DNA of 60,831 bases from Lachnospiraceae bacterium (GTDB lineage Bacteria; Bacillota; Clostridia; Lachnospirales; Lachnospiraceae): NCBI GenBank assembly GCA_017540605.1, contig JAFYAS010000039.1, positions 1 to 60,831 on the forward strand. Direction: 5' to 3'. Below are positions 1 to 7,683 of the stretch, piece after piece. Within the stretch, counting starts at the first letter, position 1. Every line of letters begins with the position of its first letter. Position numbers and translations under genes: made by a program. The notes under the pieces were generated by a model, which did not search any database, was not told the DNA's origin, and saw only the letters and a list, made by a program, of their open reading frames with translations.

Positions 1-825
1 AAAAAGACCATCGAGGAATGTGAGAATGAGCTTAAGATACTTCTTCTTCCCAAGGACCCCAATGATGACAAGGATGTTATCATCGAGATCCGTGCAGGTG
101 CCGGCGGAGATGAAGCGGCCCTCTTTGCTTATGAGATGTTCAGACTCTATACCCATTATGTGGAGAGCAGGGGATGGAAATATGAGACCATCGAATTTGA
201 GGAGATCGGTATCGGTGGTATGAAGTCCGTTACATTTATGGTAAAGGGACAGGGTGCTTATTCAGTGCTTAAGTATGAATCAGGCGTTCACCGTGTACAG
301 CGTATTCCGAAGACCGAGTCAGGGGGAAGGATACATACCTCTACCATCACGGTAGCTGTTATGCCCGAGGCTGAGGATGTTGATATTCAGATCGACGATA
401 AGGATATCCGTATAGATGTCATGAGAGCATCCGGAAATGGTGGACAGTGTGTAAATACAACCGACTCTGCGGTTCGTCTCACACATTATCCTACGGGAAT
501 CGTGATCTATTCACAGACAGAGAAGAGTCAGCTTCAGAACAAGGAAAAGGCATTTGCACTTCTTCGTGCAAAGCTTTATGATCTTGAGCTTCAAAAGCAG
601 CATGACGCTGAGGCTGAGGCCAGAAGAAGCCAGATAGGAACGGGAGATCGTTCAGAGAAGATCAGAACCTACAACTTCCCTCAGGGTCGTGTGACAGATC
701 ACAGGATCAACCTTTCACTTTATAAGATCGATGCTATCATGAACGGCGATATCCAGGAGATATTAGATGCCTTAACGGCAGCCGACCAGGCAGCAAAATT
801 AAGCAAGATGCAGGAAGCATCATAA
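1..825 (+). CDS. prfA: peptide chain release factor 1, 5' truncated by window edge
   Basis: Release factor 1 ends translation at UAA and UAG by entering the ribosomal A site and triggering peptidyl-tRNA hydrolysis. The reading frame is open from base 1, so the N-terminal part lies outside the window; about 274 residues are visible. The domain 2 segment [10 protein letters not shown] and the catalytic GGQ loop ([15 protein letters not shown]) are clear, followed by the C-terminal region [14 protein letters not shown] typical of RF1. The threonine after GGQxxN (NTTDSAVR) favours RF1 over RF2, which usually has NKTDSAVR. The residue after GGQ is Cys, where His or Ser is usual. The gene ends 100 bases before a HIT gene whose ribosome binding site overlaps a possible terminator. 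Confidence 0.95.
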   Translation, partial: KKTIEECENELKILLLPKDPNDDKDVIIEIRAGAGGDEAALFAYEMFRLYTHYVESRGWKYETIEFEEIGIGGMKSVTFMVKGQGAYSVLKYESGVHRVQRIPKTESGGRIHTSTITVAVMPEAEDVDIQIDDKDIRIDVMRASGNGGQCVNTTDSAVRLTHYPTGIVIYSQTEKSQLQNKEKAFALLRAKLYDLELQKQHDAEAEARRSQIGTGDRSEKIRTYNFPQGRVTDHRINLSLYKIDAIMNGDIQEILDALTAADQAAKLSKMQEAS

Positions 826-863
826 TTATAAAAAGTGCATAAATGCAATCTAACTTGCTTGTC

Positions 864-923
864 AAAACCTCCTTTAAGTAGTAAAATGTTGAATAGATTT
901 TTTGCTTAAGAGGAGGTTTTTTT
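864..923 (+). promoter_or_regulatory. hairpin masking the HIT gene ribosome binding site, or prfA terminator overlapping it
   Basis: The left arm 864-878 contains an anti-Shine-Dalgarno CCTCCTTT. It pairs with 905-920, which carries the AGAGGAGG ribosome binding site of the next gene: 9 consecutive pairs plus 6 more after one bulged A. Seven T follow the right arm (917-923), so the same structure could act as an intrinsic terminator for prfA. The ATG of the HIT gene is at 925. Pairing is seen directly; function is inferred. Confidence 0.5.
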
Positions 924-924
924 A

Positions 925-1341
925 ATGAAAAAGGACGATTGTATTTTTTGTAAGATAGCAAATGGTGAGATACCTTCAAGTACGGTATATGAGGATGATG
1001 ATTTCAGGGTGATCCTCGATATTGCACCTGCTGCAAAGGGACATGCTCTTATTCTTCCCAAGGAACATTTTGCAAATATCTTTGAGCTTGATGGGGTTGT
1101 TGCGGGCAAGCTTTTCACCCTCGCAACAAAGGTAGCACCTGCCATAAAGGAAGAGATGGGATGCTCAGGCCTCAATGTAGTTCAGAACAACGGTGCTTCA
1201 GCAGGACAGACCGTGGATCATTTTCATCTTCACCTGATCCCCAGAAATGAGGGTGATGATGTAAGCGTTAAGTGGGTACCCAAGGAGTCTGATCCCGAGG
1301 AGAATGCTAAGCTTGCAGAGAAGATCGCAGGCAGAATGTAA
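925..1341 (+). CDS. HIT (histidine triad) family nucleotide-binding protein
   Basis: Small cytosolic HIT-superfamily protein of 138 residues, the normal length for Hint/HinT-type nucleoside phosphoramidases or hydrolases. The N-terminus CIFCKIANGEIPSS is the standard family opening, with a CxxC pair. The catalytic histidine triad is visible near the C-terminus as DHFHLHLIPR, the HxHxH pattern, preceded by the conserved NNG..AGQTV segment. The ATG at 925 has an AGAGGAGG site 8 bases upstream, but that site sits inside a hairpin arm. The family acts on AMP-lysine or nucleoside phosphoramidate substrates; the true substrate here is not evident from context. Confidence 0.93.
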   Translation: MKKDDCIFCKIANGEIPSSTVYEDDDFRVILDIAPAAKGHALILPKEHFANIFELDGVVAGKLFTLATKVAPAIKEEMGCSGLNVVQNNGASAGQTVDHFHLHLIPRNEGDDVSVKWVPKESDPEENAKLAEKIAGRM

Positions 1342-1470
1342 TTACCTGTCATAGGTTTTTGTCATTAAATATATAGTGAAAATATATGGATTTTAAGGAA
1401 AAAATATAGTAGAATAAATGCAACTCTTAACCAAGCAAACTCAAGCGTATTCGTAAAGGAGGTGATCGCT

Positions 1471-1899
1471 ATGAGTACATCAACCTGGTTAATTATTGCA
1501 GCGATACTGATAGTGATGGAGATCATTTCAATCGGTCTTACATCCATCTGGTTCGCATTTGGGGCATTTGCAGCGGCTATTGTTAGTTGTTTCACGGATT
1601 CCATGGTGATCGAGCTTTTGGTATTTATCATTGTATCCATTGTTTTGTGGGTATTTACAAGACCCATAGCAATGAAGTATCTAAAGCCCGGTACGGAAAA
1701 GACCAATGTTGAAACCCTTCCCGGAAGCGTTGCAATTGTTACAGAGAAGATCGACAACCTAAAGGGCACGGGAGCAGCAAGGATCAACGGACTTGAGTGG
1801 ACAGCAAGATCATCGGACAATTCGATCATTGAGCCCGGTGAGACAGTTACCATCAATGAAGTATCAGGCGTGAAGCTTTTAGTTACCAAGCAGGCCTAA
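1471..1899 (+). CDS. NfeD-like short membrane protein
   Basis: A 142-residue protein with two or three hydrophobic segments in the first 75 residues (WLIIAAILIVMEIISIG; then FGAFAAAIVSCF and VIELLVFIIVSIVLWVF) and a C-terminal soluble OB-fold-like part (GSVAIVTEKIDNLKGTGAARINGLEWTARS) typical of NfeD. Short NfeD proteins usually pair with SPFH/stomatin proteins, and such a gene follows 66 bases downstream, so the two probably form a membrane microdomain complex. An in-frame GTG at 1462 is possible, but AGGAGG at 1457-1462 is correctly spaced for ATG at 1471, so that start is chosen. Confidence 0.88.
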   Translation: MSTSTWLIIAAILIVMEIISIGLTSIWFAFGAFAAAIVSCFTDSMVIELLVFIIVSIVLWVFTRPIAMKYLKPGTEKTNVETLPGSVAIVTEKIDNLKGTGAARINGLEWTARSSDNSIIEPGETVTINEVSGVKLLVTKQA

Positions 1900-1965
1900 C
1901 AAGATATGTAGAGCTTAGGCTCTTCATATATATACCCATCAATTTTATAAAAGGAGGAGTTTATT

Positions 1966-2883
1966 ATGGGTCCATTTTTAATCTTTTTAGCATTTATTGC
2001 TGTCATCATGATAAGTAATATCCGCGTAGTTCCTCAGGCACATGCTTATGTTATCGAGCGTTTGGGAACCTACAACGGTACTTGGGGGTCAGGATTCCAC
2101 ATGATGTTTCCGATACTCGATAAGGTTGCAAGAAAAGTAACCTTAAAGGAGCAGGTTGGAGATTTCCCACCTCAGCCGGTTATCACCAAGGATAACGTTA
2201 CAATGCGTATCGACACAGTTGTATTCTTCCAGATCACAGATCCCAAGCTTTTCTGCTACGGTGTTGAGAATCCGATCCTCGCTATTGAGAATCTTACATC
2301 AACTACACTCCGTAACATCATCGGTGATATGGAGCTTGATCAGACACTTACCTCAAGAGAGGTTATCAATACAAGGATGCGTTCAGTGCTTGATGAAGCT
2401 ACCGATCCTTGGGGTATCAAGATCAACCGTGTAGAGCTTAAGAATATCATTCCTCCCGCTGCTATCCAGGAGTCAATGGAGAAGCAGATGAAGGCAGAGC
2501 GTGAAAGACGTGAGCAGATCCTTATTGCAGAGGGTGAGAAAAAATCAGCCATCCTTCGTGCAGAAGGTAAGAAGGAGTCTATGATCCTTGAGGCTCAGGC
2601 CGAGAAGGAGAGTGCGATTCTTCGTGCAGAGGCTAAGAAGGAAGCTACCATCCGCGAGGCAGAAGGTCAGGCTGAGGCTATCAAGGCCGTACAGCAGGCA
2701 AATGCTCAGGGTCTTACCTATTTGAAGGAAGCACAGGCTGACAACAATGTCATCCAGCTTAAGAGTCTTGAGACCTTTGCAAAGGTTGCAGACGGACAGT
2801 CTACAAAGATCATCATCCCTTCTGAGATTCAGAATATGGCAGGCTTTGTAACATCTCTTACAGAGATAGGAAAGCAATCATAG
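1966..2883 (+). CDS. SPFH/Band 7 (stomatin-like) membrane protein
   Basis: A 305-residue SPFH protein: N-terminal membrane anchor at about 2-20, Band 7 domain at about 20-180 (VVPQAHAYVIERLGTY; GDMELDQTLTSREVIN; NRVELKNIIPP), then an Ala/Glu/Lys-rich coiled coil at 180-260 with repeated ILxAEGxKxS units and a short C-terminal tail. These proteins oligomerise on the inner membrane and organise membrane microdomains; exact clients are unknown. Co-directional with the NfeD-like gene and separated by a short gap with no terminator, so an operon is likely. The ATG at 1966 follows AAAGGAGG at good spacing. Confidence 0.93.
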   Translation: MGPFLIFLAFIAVIMISNIRVVPQAHAYVIERLGTYNGTWGSGFHMMFPILDKVARKVTLKEQVGDFPPQPVITKDNVTMRIDTVVFFQITDPKLFCYGVENPILAIENLTSTTLRNIIGDMELDQTLTSREVINTRMRSVLDEATDPWGIKINRVELKNIIPPAAIQESMEKQMKAERERREQILIAEGEKKSAILRAEGKKESMILEAQAEKESAILRAEAKKEATIREAEGQAEAIKAVQQANAQGLTYLKEAQADNNVIQLKSLETFAKVADGQSTKIIIPSEIQNMAGFVTSLTEIGKQS

Positions 2884-2893
2884 GTTAAACAAT

Positions 2894-2933
2894 AAAGAGT
2901 TTCGCAGATTTATGTTTGCGAAACTCTTTTTTT
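2894..2933 (+). terminator. intrinsic terminator after the NfeD-SPFH genes
   Basis: Arms AAAGAGTTTCGCA (2894-2906) and TGCGAAACTCTTT (2917-2929) with a loop of about 10 bases, followed by a T tract to 2933. The arm sequence GAGTTTCGCA recurs in the structured elements before purF and gltB. Confidence 0.9.
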
Positions 2934-2989
2934 GCTTGTTAATTATTTCGTTTAGAGTTATCATATAAGGAGTTTAGTGTACGGAGGAC

Positions 2990-4384
2990 ATGATCGTGAG
3001 AAGATGGGATAAGAGATTTATATTTATGGGTTTGACAGCGTTGATAGTGTGTATCCTTGCTATATCCTTCAATCAACTGCTGACAAATCTTGATTCTGTA
3101 AAGGAGTTTTTCAGTAAGATCACATCGGGCTTGTATTCCCTTATTTTGGGGCTGTTTATAGCCTATCTGATCAATCCTATTATGGCTTTTTTTGAACATC
3201 GGATATTTAAGCCTATCGGAAAAAAGCTTGCTGAAAAGATCAGTCTTATTCATGACAAGGAAAGATTCACCTTCAAGTTTGGAAGAATATTTGGACTTAT
3301 TTTTGCTTTCGCATTTTTTATAAGTCTTATGTGGGATTTTTTCTGGCTGATCATCCCTCAGATCTACAACAGTATACTGACTATTTCTGAGGATATACCG
3401 GAATATGTTGTCACGGTTCAGACCTGGTTCACCAATGTATTAAAGAACAATACAGAGCAGGTTCAGTGGATCAACAATATTGTGGATCAGGCTACGGATT
3501 TCATATTGAATTTCATCAACAATGATCTGATCCCCAAGATGGGAGATTTCCTAAAGAGTGTTTCTTCAGGAGTTATTGTAGGAGTGAAATTTGTTCTAAA
3601 CTTTGTTGTGGGCATGATCATAGCCGTCTATGTGCTTTTTGACAAGGAGCTTTTGGCAGCCCGCTTTAAGAAGATATTTTATTCTATGTTTTCCCTTAAG
3701 AGAGCCAATGCCATCCTTCATTCACTTAGAAAATCAGATGCGATCTTTGGAGGCTTCATCAGCGGTAAGATCATAGATTCATTAATCATTGGTTTGATAT
3801 GCTATGTCTTGATGCTGATATTCGATATGCCTTATCCTGTACTTATCGCAGTGATCATAGGTGTGACCAATGTGATCCCGTTCTTCGGCCCGTTTTTCGG
3901 AGCGGCGCCTTCGGCTGTTATCATTCTTATGTCAAGTCCGAAGCAGCTTTTGTTATTTGCCATTATCATCTTCTGTTTACAGCAGTTTGACGGCAATATT
4001 CTTGGTCCTATGATCATGGGAGATTCCACCGGAGTATCTGCTTTGTGGATCATTGTTGCTATCTCCATCGGTGGCAGTATGTTCGGAGTTCTTGGAATGT
4101 TCCTTGGTGTTCCGGTATTTGCCTGTCTTTATGCCTTTACCCGCTACGTGGTATGTAATATTCTTAAAATGCGAGGGTTGCCCATCACATCGGAGGAATA
4201 TGTGGATATCGAGAGCATAGATACGGTGACTAAAGAGATACATCATTTTGACAGGGAGCATCCCGACTACGGAAAGACCAGAAGTGCCCTAGAGCAGCAG
4301 AAGAGAAAGGCTATCAAGAAGGCCAGAAAGAATGCGAAAAAAGCCAAAAGGGAAGAATTAAAGAACGAAGATAAGAACAATTAA
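2990..4384 (+). CDS. AI-2E family transporter (PerM-type permease)
   Basis: A 464-residue polytopic membrane protein of the AI-2E/PerM family. Hydrophobic segments lie at both ends: FIFMGLTALIVCILAISF and LYSLILGLFIAYLINPIMAFF near the N-terminus, and IDSLIIGLICYVLMLIF, VLIAVIIGVTNVIPFFGPFFGAAPSA and GMFLGVPVFACLYAF in the second half. The NVIPFFGPFFG and LxPxIMGDSxGxSALWI region is the family signature. The C-terminus is a Lys-rich cytoplasmic tail (KKARKNAKKAKRE). Members include exporters and Na+/H+ antiporters, so the substrate cannot be named. The ATG at 2990 follows ACGGAGG. Confidence 0.9.
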   Translation: MIVRRWDKRFIFMGLTALIVCILAISFNQLLTNLDSVKEFFSKITSGLYSLILGLFIAYLINPIMAFFEHRIFKPIGKKLAEKISLIHDKERFTFKFGRIFGLIFAFAFFISLMWDFFWLIIPQIYNSILTISEDIPEYVVTVQTWFTNVLKNNTEQVQWINNIVDQATDFILNFINNDLIPKMGDFLKSVSSGVIVGVKFVLNFVVGMIIAVYVLFDKELLAARFKKIFYSMFSLKRANAILHSLRKSDAIFGGFISGKIIDSLIIGLICYVLMLIFDMPYPVLIAVIIGVTNVIPFFGPFFGAAPSAVIILMSSPKQLLLFAIIIFCLQQFDGNILGPMIMGDSTGVSALWIIVAISIGGSMFGVLGMFLGVPVFACLYAFTRYVVCNILKMRGLPITSEEYVDIESIDTVTKEIHHFDREHPDYGKTRSALEQQKRKAIKKARKNAKKAKREELKNEDKNN

Positions 4385-4393
4385 AAAAATAAG

Positions 4394-4430
4394 GACTCGG
4401 AATGACGAAATCATTCCGAGTCTTATTTTT
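4394..4430. terminator. bidirectional terminator between convergent genes
   Basis: Perfect 12-pair stem GACTCGGAATGA / TCATTCCGAGTC (4394-4405 and 4411-4422) with a CGAAA loop. T-rich sequence follows on plus (TTATTTTT) and A-rich sequence precedes it, serving the minus-strand operon as well. It overlaps the stop codon end of the minus gene. Confidence 0.88.
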
Positions 4431-5607
4431 CCTCAAAGTATCTTTCTTTTTCGTATGCCTCCTTGAGATCCTTTAGTTTAGATGCCTCAGCCTCCGTCAT
4501 TTGCGCCTCGATATCTCCGCAGGTCATGGCCTTTGTAAGCACCAGCTTTTTCCCGAAGGCCTCGATCTCTTTTTTATATTGTCTTCTGATCTTGCTTATA
4601 GGTTCTTTCTTTTTTTGTGGCTTAAGTTTTTCAATGATCAAAGGTGTTTTCTTTTTTCTTGTGATCATCTCTATTGTATCTGTGGAAAGATTGTTTTTCT
4701 TTAGGATGGAGCTTGCAAAGCCATAGATGATCTTAAATATTCGGCTTGTAATAAAGATAGCTATTGCAATAAATATCAGCGCAAAGATGATGTCGATGAT
4801 CCTTGCTACAATATTATTCTTGTTTGCCTCTTCATTTATCTTATCAAAGAGGTCTGCCATACCTGCAAACATTCCTTCACCGCCAAATATGCAGCTTATC
4901 CATTTGAAGAAAATGGCGATGATAGAGCCTATGAAACTCAAAACTGCTGCGAGACCGCCTGTAAGTGTAAATAGCAGGGAGTCGGCATTTATAAGGTCGG
5001 CGATAAGCAAAGAGATGGCAGCCACAAACAGTATCACACCTATGATAGTGGAATTTGACAGAGTGATCTGTGATAGTGGCATATTATCCGCATTTATCTT
5101 ATCGTGAGAGAGGACATAGAGTCCGTTTAGATAAAGCCTTGCAAGGAACAGTAGAAGATAGATGGTACCTCCTATGGTAAGGATGATCATCTGAAGGCTT
5201 TCATGGGTTATATAAGCGTAGATATAAAAGAAACACATAAAGGTAAAGGGTATCAGGGAAAACCCTGTATTTGCCTTATATTTTATGCCTCTCCAATAGG
5301 CTATGCCATGTACCGTGAGCATGGTAAGGTATATCACATATTCGGAAAACATCAGGAAGTTGTGTGGCAGTAAAAATAGTGTGGTAAAGAGAAAGATATG
5401 GAGTCCCACGTATATCAGATAGCTTTCCTTTATGAGAAGTCTTATGGCAAAGGTTATACCAAAAAAGAGCGGAAACATAGCCTGCATAAAAAGAGGAGAA
5501 GCCTCTCCAAGCATCAGTATCTGGAAGATCACAAAAAAGGTCATACACCCGATAAAATGCATGGTCACTGACACTATTTCATTGGCAAGAGTTATCTTTT
5601 CTTCCAT
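4423..5607 (-). CDS. polytopic membrane protein with DUF4129-like C-terminus
   Basis: A 394-residue protein, last gene of the kinase-MoxR-DUF58 operon. About nine hydrophobic segments fill residues 10-305. The soluble C-terminus (IRRQYKKEIEAFGKKL...LKDLKEAYEKERYFEE) resembles DUF4129, the tail that normally ends transglutaminase proteins encoded beside MoxR and DUF58. No transglutaminase domain with Cys-His-Asp is visible, so this looks like the membrane scaffold and tail without the enzyme. The start has AGGA overlapping the stop of the upstream gene six bases away, so translation is probably coupled. Function is not established; a role in envelope remodelling with MoxR-DUF58 is inferred from context. 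Confidence 0.6.
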   Translation of the reverse strand: MEEKITLANEIVSVTMHFIGCMTFFVIFQILMLGEASPLFMQAMFPLFFGITFAIRLLIKESYLIYVGLHIFLFTTLFLLPHNFLMFSEYVIYLTMLTVHGIAYWRGIKYKANTGFSLIPFTFMCFFYIYAYITHESLQMIILTIGGTIYLLLFLARLYLNGLYVLSHDKINADNMPLSQITLSNSTIIGVILFVAAISLLIADLINADSLLFTLTGGLAAVLSFIGSIIAIFFKWISCIFGGEGMFAGMADLFDKINEEANKNNIVARIIDIIFALIFIAIAIFITSRIFKIIYGFASSILKKNNLSTDTIEMITRKKKTPLIIEKLKPQKKKEPISKIRRQYKKEIEAFGKKLVLTKAMTCGDIEAQMTEAEASKLKDLKEAYEKERYFEEK

Positions 5608-5613
5608 ATTTTC

Positions 5614-6732
5614 CTATTCCATATCCCAGCGGATGATCCCGTCATCATGAAGCTTTATTTCCGCAGAGGGAAGTTCAGGTATGATCCAATATATCCTCTC
5701 AGTTTCCTTATGCGTTCTGTAGAATTCAAAGAGTGCGTCATCCCTGTAGGTGGAGATCAGAATATGACTTCTCGTTGTATTGCAATCATTTATCTGATCA
5801 TCAAGTAGCCTCATCATATCGGCAGTCTTTCTTTTTATATCAAGTCTTGCAAGTATGATATCAAGATTTTGGAGATGCTCACTGCCGTGTCCGAAGGAAA
5901 GTGTGGGAAGGCTTGTATCCTCTTCGTAAGCCTCAATATCATAGGCATTGGTGTGAAAGCTTACATCTACCTCGTGCTCCATAAGCTCGGCTGCAATGGT
6001 CGACGCTATCCTTATACTATGCTCTGCAAGCTGTTCCTTATGGGATTTCATATAGGGTCGGAGATTAAGATAGATTGAGACCTCATTTGCAGAGGTTGCC
6101 TGATATTCGTTGACCATCAAAGCGTCCATCTTTGCTGAGGCCTTCCAGTTTATACTCTTAAATGTATCGTAGGGCTGATAGTTTCTGATTCCCCTAAAGG
6201 TAAAGGGGTCGGGGGGAGTAAGACGACTTACAGGATAGTTTCCTAAAAGCTGATCCCTGATAAGCGCAAAAGGTCTTGTTGACAGCCTTTCGGGAAGAAC
6301 CGTAAGCCTTGTTTTATTGGGCATGATATCGGCGAAGGTCTTGGTAAGAAAGAGATCCTTTGAGGTGATACGTAGCTCGTCAATAGAAAAGAAACCCCGC
6401 TTTGTAGTAGTGAAGCTTAGCTTTCTTTTTAGTCGTTCATTTCCAAGTAGGGAAAAATAATCATTTCGATAATAGTTGTCTGAAATAGCTGCCTTTTCCT
6501 CATCAGAAAAAGCAAGAGTTTTTGAAGTGACAAACTTGATGTTCAGAATAGGAAGGGGGATCGATTTTGCATTCTCGATCACCTCATATAAGAACAGCTT
6601 GTCACCAACTCTTGCGATATCGCCTGAAAAGCTTAGGGAAATGTTTAGCTCCCTGTTCCAATATTTACGATATAGTTTGGACTGGATGGTATAGATAAGA
6701 TATACGACCAGAGCGGCTATTATGAGTTTCAC
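5614..6732 (-). CDS. DUF58 domain protein, MoxR partner
   Basis: A 372-residue protein with one or two N-terminal membrane segments (KLIIAALVVYLIYTIQ) and a C-terminal DUF58 domain. The hallmark segment is DPFTFRGIRNYQPYDTFKSINWKASAK, followed by the von Willebrand-like part (ANEVSIYLNLRPY; SHILISTYRDD). DUF58 proteins act with MoxR ATPases, often in envelope stress or assembly. A longer start (TTG at 6744) is possible, but GTG at 6732 overlaps the moxR TGA as GTGA, the usual coupled arrangement, so 6732 is preferred. A GGAGG lies 13 bases upstream. Confidence 0.85.
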   Translation of the reverse strand: MKLIIAALVVYLIYTIQSKLYRKYWNRELNISLSFSGDIARVGDKLFLYEVIENAKSIPLPILNIKFVTSKTLAFSDEEKAAISDNYYRNDYFSLLGNERLKRKLSFTTTKRGFFSIDELRITSKDLFLTKTFADIMPNKTRLTVLPERLSTRPFALIRDQLLGNYPVSRLTPPDPFTFRGIRNYQPYDTFKSINWKASAKMDALMVNEYQATSANEVSIYLNLRPYMKSHKEQLAEHSIRIASTIAAELMEHEVDVSFHTNAYDIEAYEEDTSLPTLSFGHGSEHLQNLDIILARLDIKRKTADMMRLLDDQINDCNTTRSHILISTYRDDALFEFYRTHKETERIYWIIPELPSAEIKLHDDGIIRWDME

Positions 6733-7682
6733 TTGGGTTCCCAATCCTCCGTCGGAACTTGTACCGAGCCCATAAGCTCTTCTATGAAGCCTTCGGTATT
6801 CTTCATGGTATTGTTGCCGCCTGTAAGAAGAATGCGGTGTGAGAGTACCGGCTTTGCCAGGGCCTTAATATGATCCGGTGTAACGAAATCCGAGCCCTTG
6901 ATAGCTGCGTAGGCCTGAGATGCTGACAGAAGATAGAGAGCACTTCTGGGACTTGCTCCAAGGAGAGTCCTTGAGTGAGTTCTTGAGGTTTGTACGATAT
7001 CTACGATATACTGGCGCACACATTTAGCTACGAATATCTTTTTGCAGGCAGCACCTGCGCTAAGCACATCCTCTGCCGTAACCACCGGCTTTAGTTCGTC
7101 TAAGGGATTGTTCTCTATGAATCTGTCCAGCATATTTAGCTCATCTATAACGGTGGGAGCCTTCATGGGCACACGCATTAAGAATCTGTCTAAAAGCGCC
7201 TCAGGAAGAGTGAAGGTTCCTGCGGTCTCTATGGGGTTTTCTGTCGCCATAACGAAAAACGGGTGTTTAAGGGGCATAGTCTCACCGTCAACGGTTATTT
7301 GAGTTTCTGCCATACATTCAAGTAGAGCTGACTGGGTTCTTGGGGTTGCACGGTTTAGCTCATCTGCCAAGAGTATATTGGTAAATGCAGGTCCGGGGAT
7401 AAATGTAAATCCATTCTCCTTCATATTGTACATATGAAGACCTGTGATGTCGGAAGGCAAAAGATCCGGCGTAAACTGAACTCTCTTAAAATCAGCTCCG
7501 ATAGATGCTGCCAAAGACTTGGCAAGAATAGTCTTTCCTGTTCCGGGAGTATCCTCGATCAACACGTGCCCGCCGGTAAATAGGGAAGTGATCATAAGAT
7601 CGATGGTCTTTTCCTTCCCTACCACGACCTTTCCTATGTTGTCTCTTAGTCTGTCAGCTATGACCTTTATATCTTCGTACAT
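6729..7682 (-). CDS. MoxR family AAA+ ATPase
   Basis: A 317-residue MoxR AAA+ protein (AAA_3 plus lid). Walker A is seen in VLIEDTPGTGKTILAKSLA near residue 40 and Walker B in ILLADELNRATPRTQSALLECM near 105; sensor 1 lies in PFFVMATENPIETAGTF, and the arginine-containing ASPRSALYLL follows in the C-terminal lid. MoxR proteins are chaperone-like ATPases that activate partner complexes, here most likely the DUF58 protein encoded by the overlapping next gene. The ATG at 7682 directly follows the histidine kinase stop, with GAGG eight bases upstream. Confidence 0.92.
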   Translation of the reverse strand: MYEDIKVIADRLRDNIGKVVVGKEKTIDLMITSLFTGGHVLIEDTPGTGKTILAKSLAASIGADFKRVQFTPDLLPSDITGLHMYNMKENGFTFIPGPAFTNILLADELNRATPRTQSALLECMAETQITVDGETMPLKHPFFVMATENPIETAGTFTLPEALLDRFLMRVPMKAPTVIDELNMLDRFIENNPLDELKPVVTAEDVLSAGAACKKIFVAKCVRQYIVDIVQTSRTHSRTLLGASPRSALYLLSASQAYAAIKGSDFVTPDHIKALAKPVLSHRILLTGGNNTMKNTEGFIEELMGSVQVPTEDWEPK

Positions 7683-7683
7683 T

